NCBI RefSeq assembly: GCF_000524195.1
Contig: NW_020170381.1
Span: 3,056,401-3,120,400 of the forward strand
Direction of reading: 5' to 3'
DNA length: 64,000 nt
Origin: Echinococcus granulosus
Lineage: Eukaryota > Platyhelminthes > Cestoda > Cyclophyllidea > Taeniidae
The position numbers and the translations under genes were made by a program. Under the pieces are notes generated by a model. That model was not told where the DNA came from and did not search any database. It saw only the letters and a list, made by a program, of their open reading frames with translations. Shown here piece after piece: positions 22,765-37,189 of the stretch (position 1 is the stretch's first letter; every line of letters starts with the position of its first letter).

Positions 22765-25700
22765 ATGGATAACACGCTTATAAGCGATGCTGAACGCTTT
22801 TTTATAATTCAAGGCGCCCAGGTGAGCATTTTCCCCTAACTTACAAGCCACGAAAGCTCGGTTGTCGATTAGATGGAAGACAGCGAAGCGACTTTCGGCC
22901 AATAGAAATTGAAACGGGTATTCTTAACCACACAGCCGGCTCAGCAAGAGTCAAAATTGTGGGTTTCTTTTCAGATTTTTTTATTAAGTTTACCTATTCA
23001 GGGAAACACCATTGTAATTGCATGTGTTTCAATCGAAATTGGCACCCCGTCTGTTGATGCTCCTAACGAGGGCCGACTAGAAATTGATGTTGAATGGTGA
23101 GTTTTCCTTTCAAAGTGATTGTTTCTCCAACATTGCCCTTTTGTTCTATCTTGCCGGCAAATATTTTATTCATTGCTATTATCCAATAGTCTAAGAATGG
23201 AAGGATGGTATAGCTTCTATTTTCTTACATAAAAGGTCGCTATTTTGCCTATTTCTTTTGCACAAGCTCTCCTACGGCCACACCTAGGTTTTCTGGTAAA
23301 AGCGGATCAGATATTGCAGATACACTAAAAGCCACTCTCTCGACTGCACTTACAAGGGAGTGTCTCCCCTTTAAATTGCTGTGCATTCAACCCGGAAAAC
23401 AGTGCTGGATCATCCACGCTGATGTTCTTGTAAGCCATTTGCTGTTATTTCTCAAACTATAGCTCCTTGAAAGTGCTGGAAATCTTCTGGATGCGACTTC
23501 CCTTGCAATTGTCGCCGTTCTGTCAACAGTCAAGTCAGTATTTTTTTCCATAGCTTCAGTTCATTTCTAGGTTACCACTTTCTTTAGCTCGGAAAATTGC
23601 AACAGAAACCGGTGATACTTCCGGTGGTGGCGATTTCGCACTCTCAATAAAAAATCTTTCAATGTTTACTACTGTTCATAAGGTTATGTTTCAAGCAATA
23701 GTTGTTTGGTTAGGCATCAGCATTTTGGGATTAAATTTACAGCCTGAGTTTTGTTCGTGACAGATCGGGAATTCGTATATCGTTGACGCCGACAAGGAAG
23801 AAGAAGCCTGTTCATTTGCCCGGTAATTTCAAAATTATTTCTACTGAGTAACTTCTAGTAGATCCTGTGCAATGTCGCTTATGTTCAAGGCCCAATGGTG
23901 TCCATTATTTAATTTTTAAGATTTGAGAATTTTAGTACCTGCTAAATTCTCTATATTTCAAAATAAAATTGAAACTTCTACTCACTTGAACCCTAAATAG
24001 GTTACAGGTATAACTGTTTACGAGAAAACTGCGTTGTGGAAATTGGAAATGCTGCCTTCTCATGCTAATTGCTACTGAGTTGGTTTTATTTCTAGTGAAA
24101 AATGGAAATTCATTACTTGGAATAAATATTTGATGATGCGTTGCTAACTCATTGAAAAGCACTCATTGATGATCATCTGCAAGATAGTGGACATTGTACT
24201 TTGTCATCAATGTGGGTATGTTACAGGTGATTATCCACAAGTATGGATTAACTTATCGAAACAACTTTTACAATCACGAGTGTAACTTTGCATTGAGTGG
24301 GGTTTAATAGATTTTGTTGGAATCTGCGTGCATTCCTATGTGCTTTAGGGTTTTTGTCGCCGTTCGTGCTGATGGGACGATTACAACAATCATCAAGGAG
24401 GGGTGTGGCAGTCTGCGGATCGAGTCAGTAATGGACATGATTGAGGTGGGCCTCTCTATTAAAATGGGTTTGATCTTCAATGTCTTTGGTTGCGTTTGTA
24501 TCACTTCTGTGATTTGGTACTTTTTTCGCCACATTAATACAGGAAATATTCTCTCAAAGATTTAATCTCCTAGGCTGAAGCAGTTGAGATAATCTCTACA
24601 AGCGGCCGTCGAGTACAGTATGAGGAATGTGCTCAAAAACAAGTACCATGGGTTCCCGCCATTTGAAAAATCCATTTAAACGGGCTTGTAAAGCGACAAA
24701 AAGTAGATGAATGGTGTGGGACCGAATGTGCTTCCCATGCATGGAGCTTAAAATTCGTAATTTGTTTCTTGGTAGGAACACAAATGGGAAGTACTTGTAT
24801 CTTTCATGAATTCTAAAAATAGTAGCTATAGATTGCTATTTGTTGGAAATCGGAAACTCATAAGTTGTAGTATCCTTTTGGCCAGAGTTGGGAATTTCAT
24901 CTAACCTCATTATTTCGTTCCATACTGCCAGTCTTGATAAGAAGGTGAAGCTTTACTTGATAGCTTATTTTCATTTAAAATCACTGCTAATGTTCCATTT
25001 TACCATTCATCAGATTGCCTGTATGTATTTCCTATTTTTTTGAGTTATCCATTTGGTTTTACTTCTCAAAATACCTTTAACTTAAATCCTTCTGGCAGTG
25101 TGATTGTTCTGCAATGTTTTGATGTAACCCTCTGAGCGTTTTTGCTCTCTCGTATGCTAACGTACGCATGACTCTTGTAACTGTAGTACCTTCATTAGGT
25201 GATAGTATCGACACAGACATCATTACTAGCACTTTTCAGTCAGTCGCTTAACGTTTGCTTTGCTTACTCTTTGTCTCCTTTTATCGTCTGAAGTTAGCCT
25301 GCCTGTCTCTTCTGTATAATTTCTTTTTTTTTGGTGTTGCTCTTCCTTTATAAGCCTATAAACCTCTCTATTGGTCACAAAGTGAGATCACTTAAGATTA
25401 AAGAAACTGAAATAGAAGTTTTTTTGCAAATGAATGGCAATATTCAGTTCGAATCTCTGCATATCAGTGGATAGCTATGTTGTTTTCTTAATCCAGACCT
25501 CTTTTTGCTTATTTTCCCTACTCATTTGAAATTTTCCGCATTCCTGCGCATCGAAATACCAAGACCACGGCTGGTCTTTGGTCCTTTTGACCACTAGGCT
25601 GTAATGGGTTTAATGTTTCTCCTCTCCGTCTGGCTTCAGACCCCTAAAGCGAGCAGATTCAGTTGAGAAGGACATCTTTTATTCATGTAAAATGGGGAGA

Positions 25701-28700
25701 GTTTACAGATTATCAATGTTTGCAGCAAATCGGGGTTTTTTTCACCCCAGAGGTCGAAGGTGTCAGCTATGTCATGAGGCTAGTGTAACCCAATAGTTTA
25801 TCACCCAAAATGAGCATTTGATTGCATTCTTATCGCTGAAATTCGTCTCTGAATTGTGCTACTGAAGGCGACACTTTATTCCCAAATCGGCTTTAATTCA
25901 TTGTCCACTGTTACATGAACAAATAGCCGTGCAATGTTTCGTGTCCTGGCTTCTGATCGCATATGAAGAGGGTTGCTTGGTGTGAAAGTGTTTATTGCAA
26001 ATGGCCTTCAGCAACTCACTAAAACATTTTCAGATATTTTATGTTGCTAAAAATATGGGTATAAACACAATTGAATGGTTATTCTCAAACTCTGACGTAT
26101 AACAATCTTGTGTATTTGTAATCCTACTGATATGCCAAATGCAACAGTACTGTACATCCTCGATACAGTTTGCCCGTGATTCCAGTGTCAATGCTTTTTT
26201 CATGCAGGACAGTGAACTGTAAGATAGCTGCAAGTCTCTGGTATTGACGCAAGGCCACTTGTTGAGCTGAAGGAAAAAGACATTTTTAGTTTATGTGGCT
26301 ACTGCTTGAAGCAATTATCACTGCTTTTGGGGATAATTTAAGACAACGTTAACTTTCCTATGAGCTGCTTACCTCGGCACACGAAATTGCATAGTTAGTT
26401 GTAAATCTATGGGGAAAAACTCCAATATGGATAGATATTGGTTCTGTGTTATTCAACCTCGAATTTGGTCAATTCGGTATGATTTGTCTCCTGTGTGTTG
26501 GAAGTTTGGTGATGAACCTCCATAGAGTACCAATTGTAACCTCGGATTTTTTGCTAAAGTATATGATAAGGAATGGTTGTATTGGTAGTTTTAGCAAGAG
26601 TGCAAATAAGTTTTTTCAAGAAATAGCTTTAGAGCAGCTGACTTGCGAAATTCGCACAAATCCCTGCACTAAAAGAGCTGAGCACTCGCAGATGCACAAG
26701 CAAACTTCGTGTAGCACCATGTTGCCAAGCCTCCTCGAGGTCATTCGTGCTGCCAAATTTACCGTCGTATGATCTCCGACGCCAAGAATAATCGCCAATA
26801 TAATACTAATCATGACGCATTATGAGACTCACTGTTGAGATGCACAGCCTCATCTTCAATGTCAATGCCAAACCCAAAGGCAATTACACGCTAGTCTAAT
26901 CCCTAAGCAGCGTTCTCAGTCTACCTCTTCTACTTTCTACTTTTTCCCCAAAAGGTTCATTTATCTGTGGTTGACCTCTTAAACTGTCGTACCTTTTCTC
27001 TGTTTTGTCTGTCTAGGTAATTAGAAAGTTGGGAAAGTCTCCCATACTTTCAGTTCTATACCTAGTAAACCTGTCTTGGTAATATCTGATTGTGAATGGC
27101 CTTTCATTTGGTTTTTCCCAATTAAAAAGCAGTTGTTCAAGCAAATAATCCGTCTCTATACTATTCCGTCACAACCATATTTCGCTTTTACAATAAGCCA
27201 AAATGAGTGAGCTTATTCGAGTATTTGTTCTAATCTCTTAATTATCATTTATGTGTTCAAAAAGCAGTCTTCTTTTATGGCTTATGCACAAGTGCTACCT
27301 GTTGAACTCACTTTCATGGCACTTTAATGCTCCTGTACTCTATCGCATGTATCCAAAGCTCCTCCAGATAGGTACTTGTTCTGGCACTCAATCCAATGCC
27401 CTTTTTAACGCTTTCACGATGGTAATGGACCTTGATTCAGCGGTCTTAACCAGGCAGATGTATCGTGACCTCGGTACGAGTTCGCCTAACTAATCTCCCA
27501 ATTGCACTTAAGTATTGTAATGCTGGATTTAAAGGTTTTACCCGTGATGAACGCCGAACTGTTTGCTGTAAGGAAGTGAGAACCTAAATGAGATACTACA
27601 GCTAACTGACTAACTAGCTTGTGTTTCTATACCTTATTATTGAACTGGGAGAGGGGTAAAGTTAATTCCCCTAATGTGCACTTCATTCATTGGTGCTACA
27701 TTTGCGCAAAAAGGACTTTTGGTAACACTTTTGCTCTGGCGTAGATGTGTTCCTTTTGATTCGCATCATCAAACTTTGTTACTTTCGCTTATTCACTTAA
27801 AATCCTGTACTTTATGTAAACTACCACATATACCTTGACGAACGATTCTGCTAGTGAACCAATTAAAAATTACTTAGGTAGGAAAACTTTTAAGTTACTT
27901 ATTTTACACTTACTGTGGTCTGCAAATGGTTCGTAACTTTTTATATCCAATTGTTTTAACTAAGCGAAGCTCTCCATCATGTATAGCTTGTGGCCACTGC
28001 TTTTAGTTGGATAGCACATGATTTACTTAACACCGTCAGTTTTGCCTGATGCTGTGTCTACTCTAGATATTAAGTAGTCTTTGCTTCTTTTAGTTTTTAT
28101 CTACTTTGTCATGAAATACGTTAATATAAATTAATCACTAGTCATTCTGGGTCTCATTTTGAACTAAAATCTCATAATAATAGCTTGCAATAAGTTTTAG
28201 TTTTTTATTTCTAACGTTTCTAAATTTGACTAGTCATCAATGTATGTTTTGAAGATAGTCTCTTCATTTTAATCCACAATGCATATATCACAGCAACAAG
28301 ACCTTTGTTTTCAATAGGAATGATGCGTCTCACTGATTCCGACTTTGGTTAAATGAGTTGCCCAGATCTGGCAGGTGTTACATTGGGGAACCACTTTGTG
28401 TGTCAGTCCCCCTCCCTAAGAATACGTATCTGGGGCGTTAAAACGCATTGAAATGAATTGGGCAGCTTTAGCTAAGTTTTGGCCTGTTTGTTTTGCTCCA
28501 ACTATTGTCTTTGAGTCAGAATTAGTGGAACTTTGCTGTGCACTTGCGCACTTCTCTCGATCTCTCGATGACAGACGAGGTATACCCTGGATCGGGTCAA
28601 GTCCGCAAAAGTTGTGTTGCTGTTATGGTACTGGCAAAATTGGACTGGTTTTTTTCTAGGGAAACCTATGGTGGATCACAAAACAATCCTTTTCTTCAAG

Positions 28701-31689
28701 CGTATTTATGTGAAAGGCAGACGTCAGTGCTCTCTTAAGACAAAACAATTGCCATTTATTCTTCCCCCATACAATGCCTTGCCCAAATGATTAATTTGCA
28801 CCAGTTGGTGAGTTTCCAATCCTTCGGATTATTGCATTCAACGTTTATTCTTTCCCACAGACTTGCGATATTATCAATAGTAGGGGATATGGTCATTGGG
28901 CTAGTAATTAATACGAGTAAACCGTCTTTGTTTGCGTAATCCATTGTCGGTCAATCAGCGTACATTTAAGAAGTCTGTTTTTTTTTTCTTCGCGTCTCCG
29001 CCAACGTCCCAAGCACTCAAGGTCTACCACATTGACAGATTTGGGCCCTCATTTAGAGAGGGGTAGTTCGACTTATTGTTTACAGGCGGTGTAGTCAACT
29101 TCGCGAAAAAAGCAAGCATATTTGCTTCTGTGTACGTGTGTTCAAACACCTGCATGTCATGTGAGTCATGGTATTTTCTGCGTCGGAAACCACCCGCATT
29201 TCTTAAAGGGAAATGGAATTCGAGTCTTTTCCCGTATGGCGCATGAATTTTGCTCTGCTTTGAAGCTCTCGTCCATTCGCTGTCGAATGTCTACCTCCTT
29301 TTAGTGGCATTATGATTCTGGTTTTTCAAAAGTTGGGATTGTGGCACTTAGGCGTTTAATGTCATGTTCGTACATCAGTGTACTCTGTTATATCTCTTTT
29401 CATTGGCTTTGTTTTGAAAATCAGAGTAAATGGTTGAAAAATCACACTAGATTAACCCGTACTACATATGGACTACTGAAATTAATAATGCCAAATCCTT
29501 ATCTCCTGAATTTGTGCCTTAGTATTCTATGTTAACCACAGTAAAATATTGGCGCTTCATTTGAACTATGTTGCGCAACATCCCAAGCACCAAGAGAGAC
29601 GTCATATTTTCAAGCATCTTCTAGCCATTTGAAATGACAGCCTTTTGGTTAAAACTTGGCTTGCGCGTGTAGGAGAGGAGAGCTGACTGTCCTCGTGAAG
29701 TGTGATGGGAACATCGGCTATCTGTGTTTGCTATTTGTTTAAATCGGATGAGAATACCTTTTTACCCGATAATACTCTTGATCCCGCCTTTCATTTGAAC
29801 TTAGTACCACAGCATATCGGATGAACCATGTTAGATGCTCCGAACGGGATATAACAACCCGTTTAAGTCGACGTGTGTACAGAACTTCCCTAGTATCAGT
29901 CAAACGCCATTTTGCTAAATTAAACTTCAATTCCAAACTATTCTACCCTATCCATGTAGTTCGATCTATTCATCGTGACTTGTTTTCCCTTTTTCTAAGA
30001 CTGATTTACTATTCCAGCCATTACTAACTCCAATGTATTTCACTGCGTCAAATCTCAGTTCCGTAAAATGTCGGCAAATTGACGCTGGCATTTACTTTGA
30101 TCTAACTGTTGACCGTATTTTTGTTGTGCAACCGAATGTACCAGGCGTTGCTTTTACAGAATATCCAGTAACCATTTTTAATCTGCAGAAGTCATGTCAA
30201 TTACACAAACAAATAGTCTTTTGTGGTGCACTTCACATGCGTTCACTATCACCTCAGCCTGCCAGTCGACAACCAAAAACCCCACGGAAGTCTCAAAATG
30301 GATAAGAAATTGTGACCATATCGCATGCATGATGCCGTGCACAAGGTTCAATGAGTCTCTTCGTTCGTCTATTGATTTGACCAAATTGTTTTATGAATTA
30401 AACAAACTGGAACGTACATTGTTAATATCAAGCTTAGCCACACCACTCATCGTTCCTAGAAGTTCATTTTTACTGTACTTGAGCGGCCTATGGATATCGC
30501 ATGCTTAGTGAGGGCATGTCCTTTGTGTGCATCATCGCTTCCATTGGCATGTCTTCTTCAGTCACAGCCTGCTGTTAAAGTGTTTTAGCCATGACTCAGG
30601 TATGCATGCCTTATCACTCAGCCGCCTTGACTAGATGTCCAGTGGTGTTGCGAAAACACCTCTGCATTCACAGGCGGTTATGTAGCTGCCAAATAGGGCC
30701 CCCGTTGCCGGTATCGTGATGCCTGGATCCGGAAAGCCTAGCAAAGGACGTGCTCTACGGGGCTATCCTTTACACAGGACGCCTGTTGTAGCATGCTTTC
30801 CGTGGTTGTCTTGCTTTTTTCAACTCTCCCATAGCAGTTTCCCCAAAGTGCCTATGCTTGTATCTTCAATACTTTATTCCATTACCAAAGCGAACACCTG
30901 AGGAGATTCCAACCTACAGATTACACTAACCTATTCGTCTTCATTCGCCTAATACTGCTTGTTTAATCGCAGAACGATATACAATTTTGGGAAGTGTCTG
31001 TATCGTTGAATTCGGATTGCGTGATGGGTATTTTCTATGATGCTTCGTTTGGAGTTTATGCCTCTGTTCGTTTTCATCCCGCTCAGCACTTCATATTTCC
31101 ACATTTCATTACCGTCTGGTTCAGTTTGTTGACATCAACCTGTCTTGAAACTGCCGGACTTTCACTGAATCTTTCAAAGCTTATCCCTTTTTAAATATCC
31201 GATTAAATGGAAGCCTAACATACTTTTTCTATCTATCCTTGTCTAATCCCAAACCGCCAAATTGTCGGTTGCGTCGCAACTTTAAGATCAGGCGCCATGG
31301 TGTTCTTATTAATTTCAGAATGTCTCTTATTTTATGTTCTTGGAACGTATCCGATAAAGTGTTCTGGCATCTGCAACTCGTCATGATTAATGAGCCCTAT
31401 TCTTTTAAATTGTTTGTATACAAATCTTTTGGTTAAAGAGAACAATGCATCTATGACGGAAAGTAATTAGCATGCCCAAGTTGCTCATGCATCAAATGCT
31501 GAGGAGTGTGCGAGGGTGACTACCGCCTCTATACGAGTGGCTTAACAATCGTACCACAGAAAGTTAATTTTGTTGTCAGTTCCAGGCAGTATTTCTGTGC
31601 TTTAGATTGGTCAATGGATGGGCAAGGGAATGCATGCAGCTCTGGCGTCGGCACTGCAGCAGGAACGCAACATGAAGTCTGCCAGCTAG
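22765..31689 (+). CDS. EXOSC7: Exosome complex component RRP42 (EXOSC7), 9 exons
   Basis: Exons 22765-22821, 22857-22958, 23002-23096, 23267-23429, 23463-23533, 23571-23682, 23764-23822, 24349-24445 and 31606-31689 join in phase to 279 residues (human 291). Recognisable in order: the N-terminal DAERFFIIQGAQ, then LDGRQRSDFRPIE, SARVKIGNTIVIACVSIEIGT, PNEGRLEIDVECSPTATPRF, LCIQPGKQCWIIHADVLLLE, GNLLDATSLA, YIVDADKEEEACSFA and the final helix MDMIEIGQWMGKGMHAALAS. This is the RNase PH-like fold. In animals this subunit has no catalytic activity and pairs within the six-membered exosome ring that threads RNA to the nuclease, in nucleus and cytoplasm. Four introns are 33-43 bp, while the last is 7.16 kb. 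A TTTTCAG acceptor ends seven bases before the ATG. An in-frame open segment at 24574-24666 was considered as terminal exon, but the distant exon matches the family's C terminus residue for residue. Confidence 0.93.
24446..31605 (+). other. Last intron of EXOSC7, 7.2 kb, no nested gene seen
   Basis: Bounded by GAG/gtgggc and tgctttag/ATTGGT, with both sides in phase 0. The intron is rich in AT and holds many unrelated short frames. I recognised no nested gene, RNA gene or confident LTR copy inside it. Its length is far above every other intron in this gene. Confidence 0.7.
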
Positions 31690-34600
31690 GCGCACCCAAG
31701 TACAGCGAAACTACTGCCCCTGTATATTTACGTTCACATGAAGTCTATAGTTTTTCGCATTTTTACTTTTCATTCCACATTGTTGATGAGAATGGTCAAC
31801 CTCTGTCCACAAGACTTTAAGAAGTCCATCTGCGCCCTGATGGGTCACTAATACTTTTCCGTATGAATTCGCGGTTTTGTGCTAGGGGTCGAATGCAGGC
31901 ATTTCAAGCACGTTGGGAAATCTGCTGCCAAACTAAGACTGTTGGTCAATTTGATTCACTTGATGTAATGTGTGCTTCTTCACCAAAATAGCTAATTTTA
32001 GTAGTTTGAAATTTCAAGTTGGTTTTTTGCGCGTATCGTAATTACCATAAGGGTTTCGTTTCTATTGCCCAAATATTTTCAATACCGTTAGCGAACTGCC
32101 GGTGGTAATGGAATATCAAACCATCGAAAGGATTGCCCCCCTGCCGTATATGTCGTGCGTGAAGCGCTATCGGCCTTGAATGACTTGGAAATTTTCACTT
32201 ACAAATGCTGTGCATCTGCGGAGCGTCTTGTACAGTGCCAAACCTCTGTGCTACCACTTTCAGCGTTTTCCTTTTTGGCACCCTCAGATCACCCAAAATA
32301 CCGCAGCGGTGATTGTTTTGAGTAAGATGGTATATGACGTATTATGATAATACCTTGGACCACCCAGAAAGGATTTGGCAGTACACCTACTATTGCCCGA
32401 TGTGATACTGTTTCAATGCCACCTGTTGATCACTTGTTTTTCCATATGGACCCTGATTTACTGTGGGCGATCTGTTGCGGCATAGCGTTGGGTTTCATTT
32501 GTTTAACTCCAGCCGCTATTTGATAAATTTCCTCTCGTTCACTCATGCTATACGTGGGATGGGTAAACCTTTTAGGGTTTCTAATGTTAGGTAGTCTACA
32601 TTGCATTAGAGATGCTTGAAGGTTATGCGTACATTATTAACATCGGTAAATGAATCATCATTTTGTGTTGGGTGTCTGTCTCTACAAAACAGACGCTGAA
32701 CATTCTGCACTGTAGATTCACGTTTTGTAGATACCTTATTGTGCCACATGTGGCCTATGCCCCCGGTGAACACCTTAGTTTGCTTCACAAGTAGCTAGGT
32801 AACCGACTTTATACGGCCGAGATTTTATGGGGCGAACAGAGGTTATCATTGTAGTGATCAGATATAGGTTTCGAAGCTGTTCTCCGCATTCCCCATAGTT
32901 GTGATATCCCGATATCACCTTTTCTTTAAAATTGATAACAGGAAATACCCATATTCGGGTATGTATTGAATGATTGTACTTAGTTTGTTCTTTACTATAT
33001 CACTGGGAATGTAGTGGCACAGTGCTCATCTGTTTTATTCACTTTTATTTTCTCATTTACGCTTACGCTGTGGTAATGCTTCCCGACTGAGAAAGCACAT
33101 GGTTAAATTATGGAGGGTGAATCGCAGTTGGGAGCATCTATGTTTTTCTTGAATATCACTTATAAAAAGGTATGCTAATGTGATTACTTTTGGGTGCGTG
33201 GTGTATGGATTCGAGTTTACGGGGGCAGCTCCGTTCGGCGTGACTGCTGACATTCCAAGGTTTGAGGTTTGTGTTGCCAAAGCCTGTCTGCCGACACAAC
33301 CTCTGCTCCATCCACTGGCCTGTATACCGACACGGATTCACCCACTGTTCATATTAGATGTACTTGAGTTTTCCTTCATCCAGGGCTTCTTTCCAGTTCA
33401 ATACATCTACCGTGACGTCAAATGCTGTATCCATACCCATGCGCCTATCAAAAAATGCATTCCTATTGCGGTACAAAAAATGCATGTTAATGAACAAAAG
33501 GTATGTCTCACACCTTCGGCATGGGGACCGCTGCGTGCAACCTATTTTCTAGTACCATGCAAATACTTGACTCAAAAGCAAAGTGACTAAATCGTCCCTA
33601 CTTCGTAAGGCTACTTGCCGGATTTTCGATCATGGGGAGGTGAATGCAAACTGTCTTCAGCTCTCCAAAAGATAAAAATAGCTTTATCATTCGTGTTTTC
33701 GTGTATTTTGGGGACTGAGCACTTGAAATCATCTGCTCTTAGACAGTTCACTTTAGACAAATCAAGATGTCTTGAAGGTTAAACGTCAAACGTCTCACGT
33801 TATATTTATAGTACTGGACTAGTGTGCACTATGGCCTCTCCCAACACTGTATTTTTGATTTTAAAAAATCATTTTTAAAGTAACCAGTAAGGGGAGATTG
33901 AGTATTTCTCATTGTGTGAGGTCTTAGAAGGCTTTAAGATGATTTCGCCCATTTGGCCCTCCTTGGTCCCAATCACTGGGCCTGGTGGCTGGATCAAAAA
34001 CCTCGTTTGACCTAGAAACCGCACATTTCTAGCCCTCATAATCCAAACACCCGCTCCGTTCAGTGTTCTGGTTAGCTTGCCGCGACTACTGTAGGATGAG
34101 CAGTTGCTGATGTGGCATAAGTGTGGCTACCTGTCAATCAAGCCGAACCAGGTAAGCCAATATCAGAAATAAATAATTGCAGGTAAATCCACCTTTGCCA
34201 GCCCTCTCTCCAGCTTAAAAGTATGTTAAAAACACAAAGTTTATTGCACAATTATATTCCAGCGGAATAATTGGATGCAACGCTTCCTTGTAATGTATAA
34301 AACCCTTCCCTTGGTTTAGTAGCATTAAGTTGAAGGTATGTAGGAAAAAGTGAGGTGCAGGAAGTGCCTCGATTTACCTCTTTTCTGCTGACTTGGATCT
34401 ATCCATCATACACATAACTTTGGACAAATGGTCCGCGCTGTATTTCTGCAATACAACGTCAACTCGAAAATTACACGTGGAACCAGAAATAGGCTTCATG
34501 TGGGGATCAGGTCACTGCATTGCTTGGCTGCGTTCTCGCCGTGCTCATCGTTCTACAGCCATCGGTGTGTCGCTTTATCTTAGGTCTGAGTTTCAAAAAG

Positions 34601-36128
34601 ACCAATTAAAAGTTAGGCATAGTATTAACTACAAGTCCTATTCCCAAAGTAGATTGCTTCCCATTTTATTTTTAGGGACAAATCTACAAAGGGATCATTT
34701 ATTTGCCAAAAGGATGGCTCTCCAGTCCATTTGTAATAAAGTTAATAATCTCTAATAAAGTGTTTCCTTGTGTAGAGAATGAAATCGGTAAAATTTCACT
34801 AAATCTTCAAAACCAAGACTACTTAAGATTCAAGCATATTGTTTAATGCACAATTATTTATTAACGATAATTACTTTCAAATGCACGAAACAAGATTATT
34901 CTTTCTTCAGTTAAGCTGATCTTTGTGACGGATGTAATCCATCTCGGAACCATGACTGACTACCTACCTTTGTCTCTTCCTTTGAGAGTAAAAGCAGAAT
35001 TTTCATGCCTGGTATGCATGTCGTTTCGAAAAATACTTACTAAGGTGATTTTGCTAATTATCACGCAAATAATAAGCTTCGCTTTGAAGTAAGACTTAAC
35101 TACCATCGCACAAAATTTCACAGACTTGACATACTTGAGGTGTAAATAGCATCGTTATGCGTAACCTGAGTAGCCTAAGGTATTTCTGACCGTATCTGCA
35201 AGCCGCCTTGAACTGTGGGGCGTCCATGTCCGGATCGGGACAGGTGACTCACCTGCGCATTTTAATGCGTTGTAGCATCGCTCGGCGACGCGCTGACCCT
35301 TTTGGTTGTCAATCTGCCTATATTTATTGGAATCGCCGCTCTGGCAATCATTGGGGCAAAAAAGAGAGGTGCTGACACATCCATGGCAATTCGACATCAT
35401 TTATGCCTTTGTAAAGAAAAAAATATTACCTAACATCAAGTCTGTAATTATGTGGTCCTGCATGCTAATTTTTCATTATGCAACACATATTTCAAGTAGC
35501 GCGTACGGGGTCTACTTTGAAATAACTTTCAGGTGTTGTCACCTCCATTATCTGATCGCCGTATAGTTCGCACTTCGCACCTCCATTCCACATGGCATCA
35601 CTTGTCATTTTGATTGTTACATCACAGCAGTAAAACGGATAAATCAAATGCATGCGATTGTAAAGTTTTTTAATGATTTTTACCCCAAATGCTGAATAAC
35701 TGGAATTGAGCAATTATGATAGGCATGGATTTGGGAAGTATTTTAGTCACTGAGTTTTTTAACACGGGCCGACTGATAAAATCGAGTGCAGTGACTTGAC
35801 GATAAAGCTTTGTTTATAAGTAATGTACTGTTTCATCTAGAAGTTATTGTTATGCAACGAACTTGGAGGTGAGACCTTGCCAAGGCCATGGAAGGGTAAA
35901 CATATTTGGTGAGCCGATCAAGACGGTCTTGCCAGTGGCCTTCTAGTGTGACACGTCATTATACTCTAAATCACAGTTGCACACCTAAATCCAGTGTAGC
36001 TTATGAAGATCAGCACGTCTCATGCGATAAGGCCAAGTGTTCTCTAACTGAATGAAGCGTCATAAGGAAAGCTTAAACAGAAACCGCGGGAGGTTAAATG
36101 ACCGTGGTACAATTGACATAAATGGGCA
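31690..36128. other. Gene-free DNA downstream of EXOSC7
   Basis: About 4.4 kb. The longest open stretch is 136 codons at 33180-33590, without a domain or splice-consistent neighbours. I found no clear poly(A) hexamer close to the EXOSC7 stop. Confidence 0.4.
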
Positions 36129-36306
36129 TGTAGCACCCCGAGGGTGCCTTGGAAACCAAAGAAGACGTAAAACTCGGGCAGAATATACATTACCGACGTG
36201 CAAAAATGCTGGGGAGTCTACTGACATGATCCGAAGGCCGGTCCGGTCATCGAAGGAATAATGGCGGAGCCTAGAGTGGTCCGCCATCAAAACTAATCGT
36301 TAAACA
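36129..36306 (-). repeat. LTR copy of the miniature element family
   Basis: On the minus strand it runs from GTTTAACGATTAGTTTTGATGG through the GGCCGG and CATGTCAGTAG blocks and the TATTCTGCCCGAG block to GGTGCTACA. This gives the family's TG...CA ends. The opposite orientation to the copy at 37720-37897 shows that the two are not the ends of one element. Confidence 0.6.
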
Positions 36307-37189
36307 AACTATCATCGTATTGCGGACATATGGAAGAAGGACCTAAAACACATGGTAGACATGAAGAAGGGCAATAGGGCAACAAGTAGAAATTGCACCT
36401 AAGGGAATGTATTTAATTTCGAACAACAATGCAGCGCGTCGAAATATTTTTCGTGCTGTCCAACTGCAGTGATTTACCCAGATATCGCGCATGCTTCAAA
36501 ACAGCCGACCATCCTGAAAAATGTTCGTCCATATTCTGCCCGCACTGTTAGTTAGTAAAATACAAGGGTGTTAACAGAATGTCTCTGCTCCAGAAGTGGT
36601 TAGAGGGAAAAAAACCAGACATAAATTTCCTAATGATAAATTAAATCTCCGACAGCTTTGCAAGCCCTCAAATGTCTACGTTCTTGCAGAGTTTTACGTG
36701 ACCTCTATTCTTTACTACAGGCCTGGCATTTTTTCCCTGATGAGCTCCATGTGTTTGCGTGAAATCAAACTAATGTCAAGTAGATTACTTTGAAAGTCGA
36801 ATGAATACGATAGGGGGAGAAGAGAAAGTCATCGAGAAGATGAGGTTTCCTTTTATGATTGACCAATTTCTTACATGTTCCAGTATTTGCACCTCCAATT
36901 ATGGCTGGTGGAGTTCTTTTAGTGAAGTGAAATCAGCAATAAATGCTGGCCATAAGTATGATTTCACCTTGTGCAACCTCTTCAATCGTACCGAGTCATT
37001 TCAACACCACCAGTCTATTCAATGCCTGACATCTTGGTGCGGGTCATAATTCAAATATATCCCGAAATTACAAAATCTAGGTGCTTTTATCTCATAAGGT
37101 ATTTATTTCTAAATGAATTATCTTTTGCAACGACTCCAGTCTTGTGTCCTGCCGGAAAGCTATTGATAACTGAAGCAATCGACATTGGC

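Noticed and set aside
22675..22902. A 75-codon minus-strand frame at the start of EXOSC7
   Set aside because: It overlaps two conserved EXOSC7 exons on the other strand and has no independent support.
24574..24666. A phase-compatible open segment with a good acceptor that could be the last exon of EXOSC7
   Set aside because: Its 30 residues do not resemble the family's C terminus, while the segment at 31606-31689 matches the human C-terminal helix position by position. It could at most be an alternative terminal exon.
33180..33590. A 136-codon plus-strand open frame downstream of EXOSC7
   Set aside because: No recognisable family; overlapping frames of similar length on both strands suggest chance openness.
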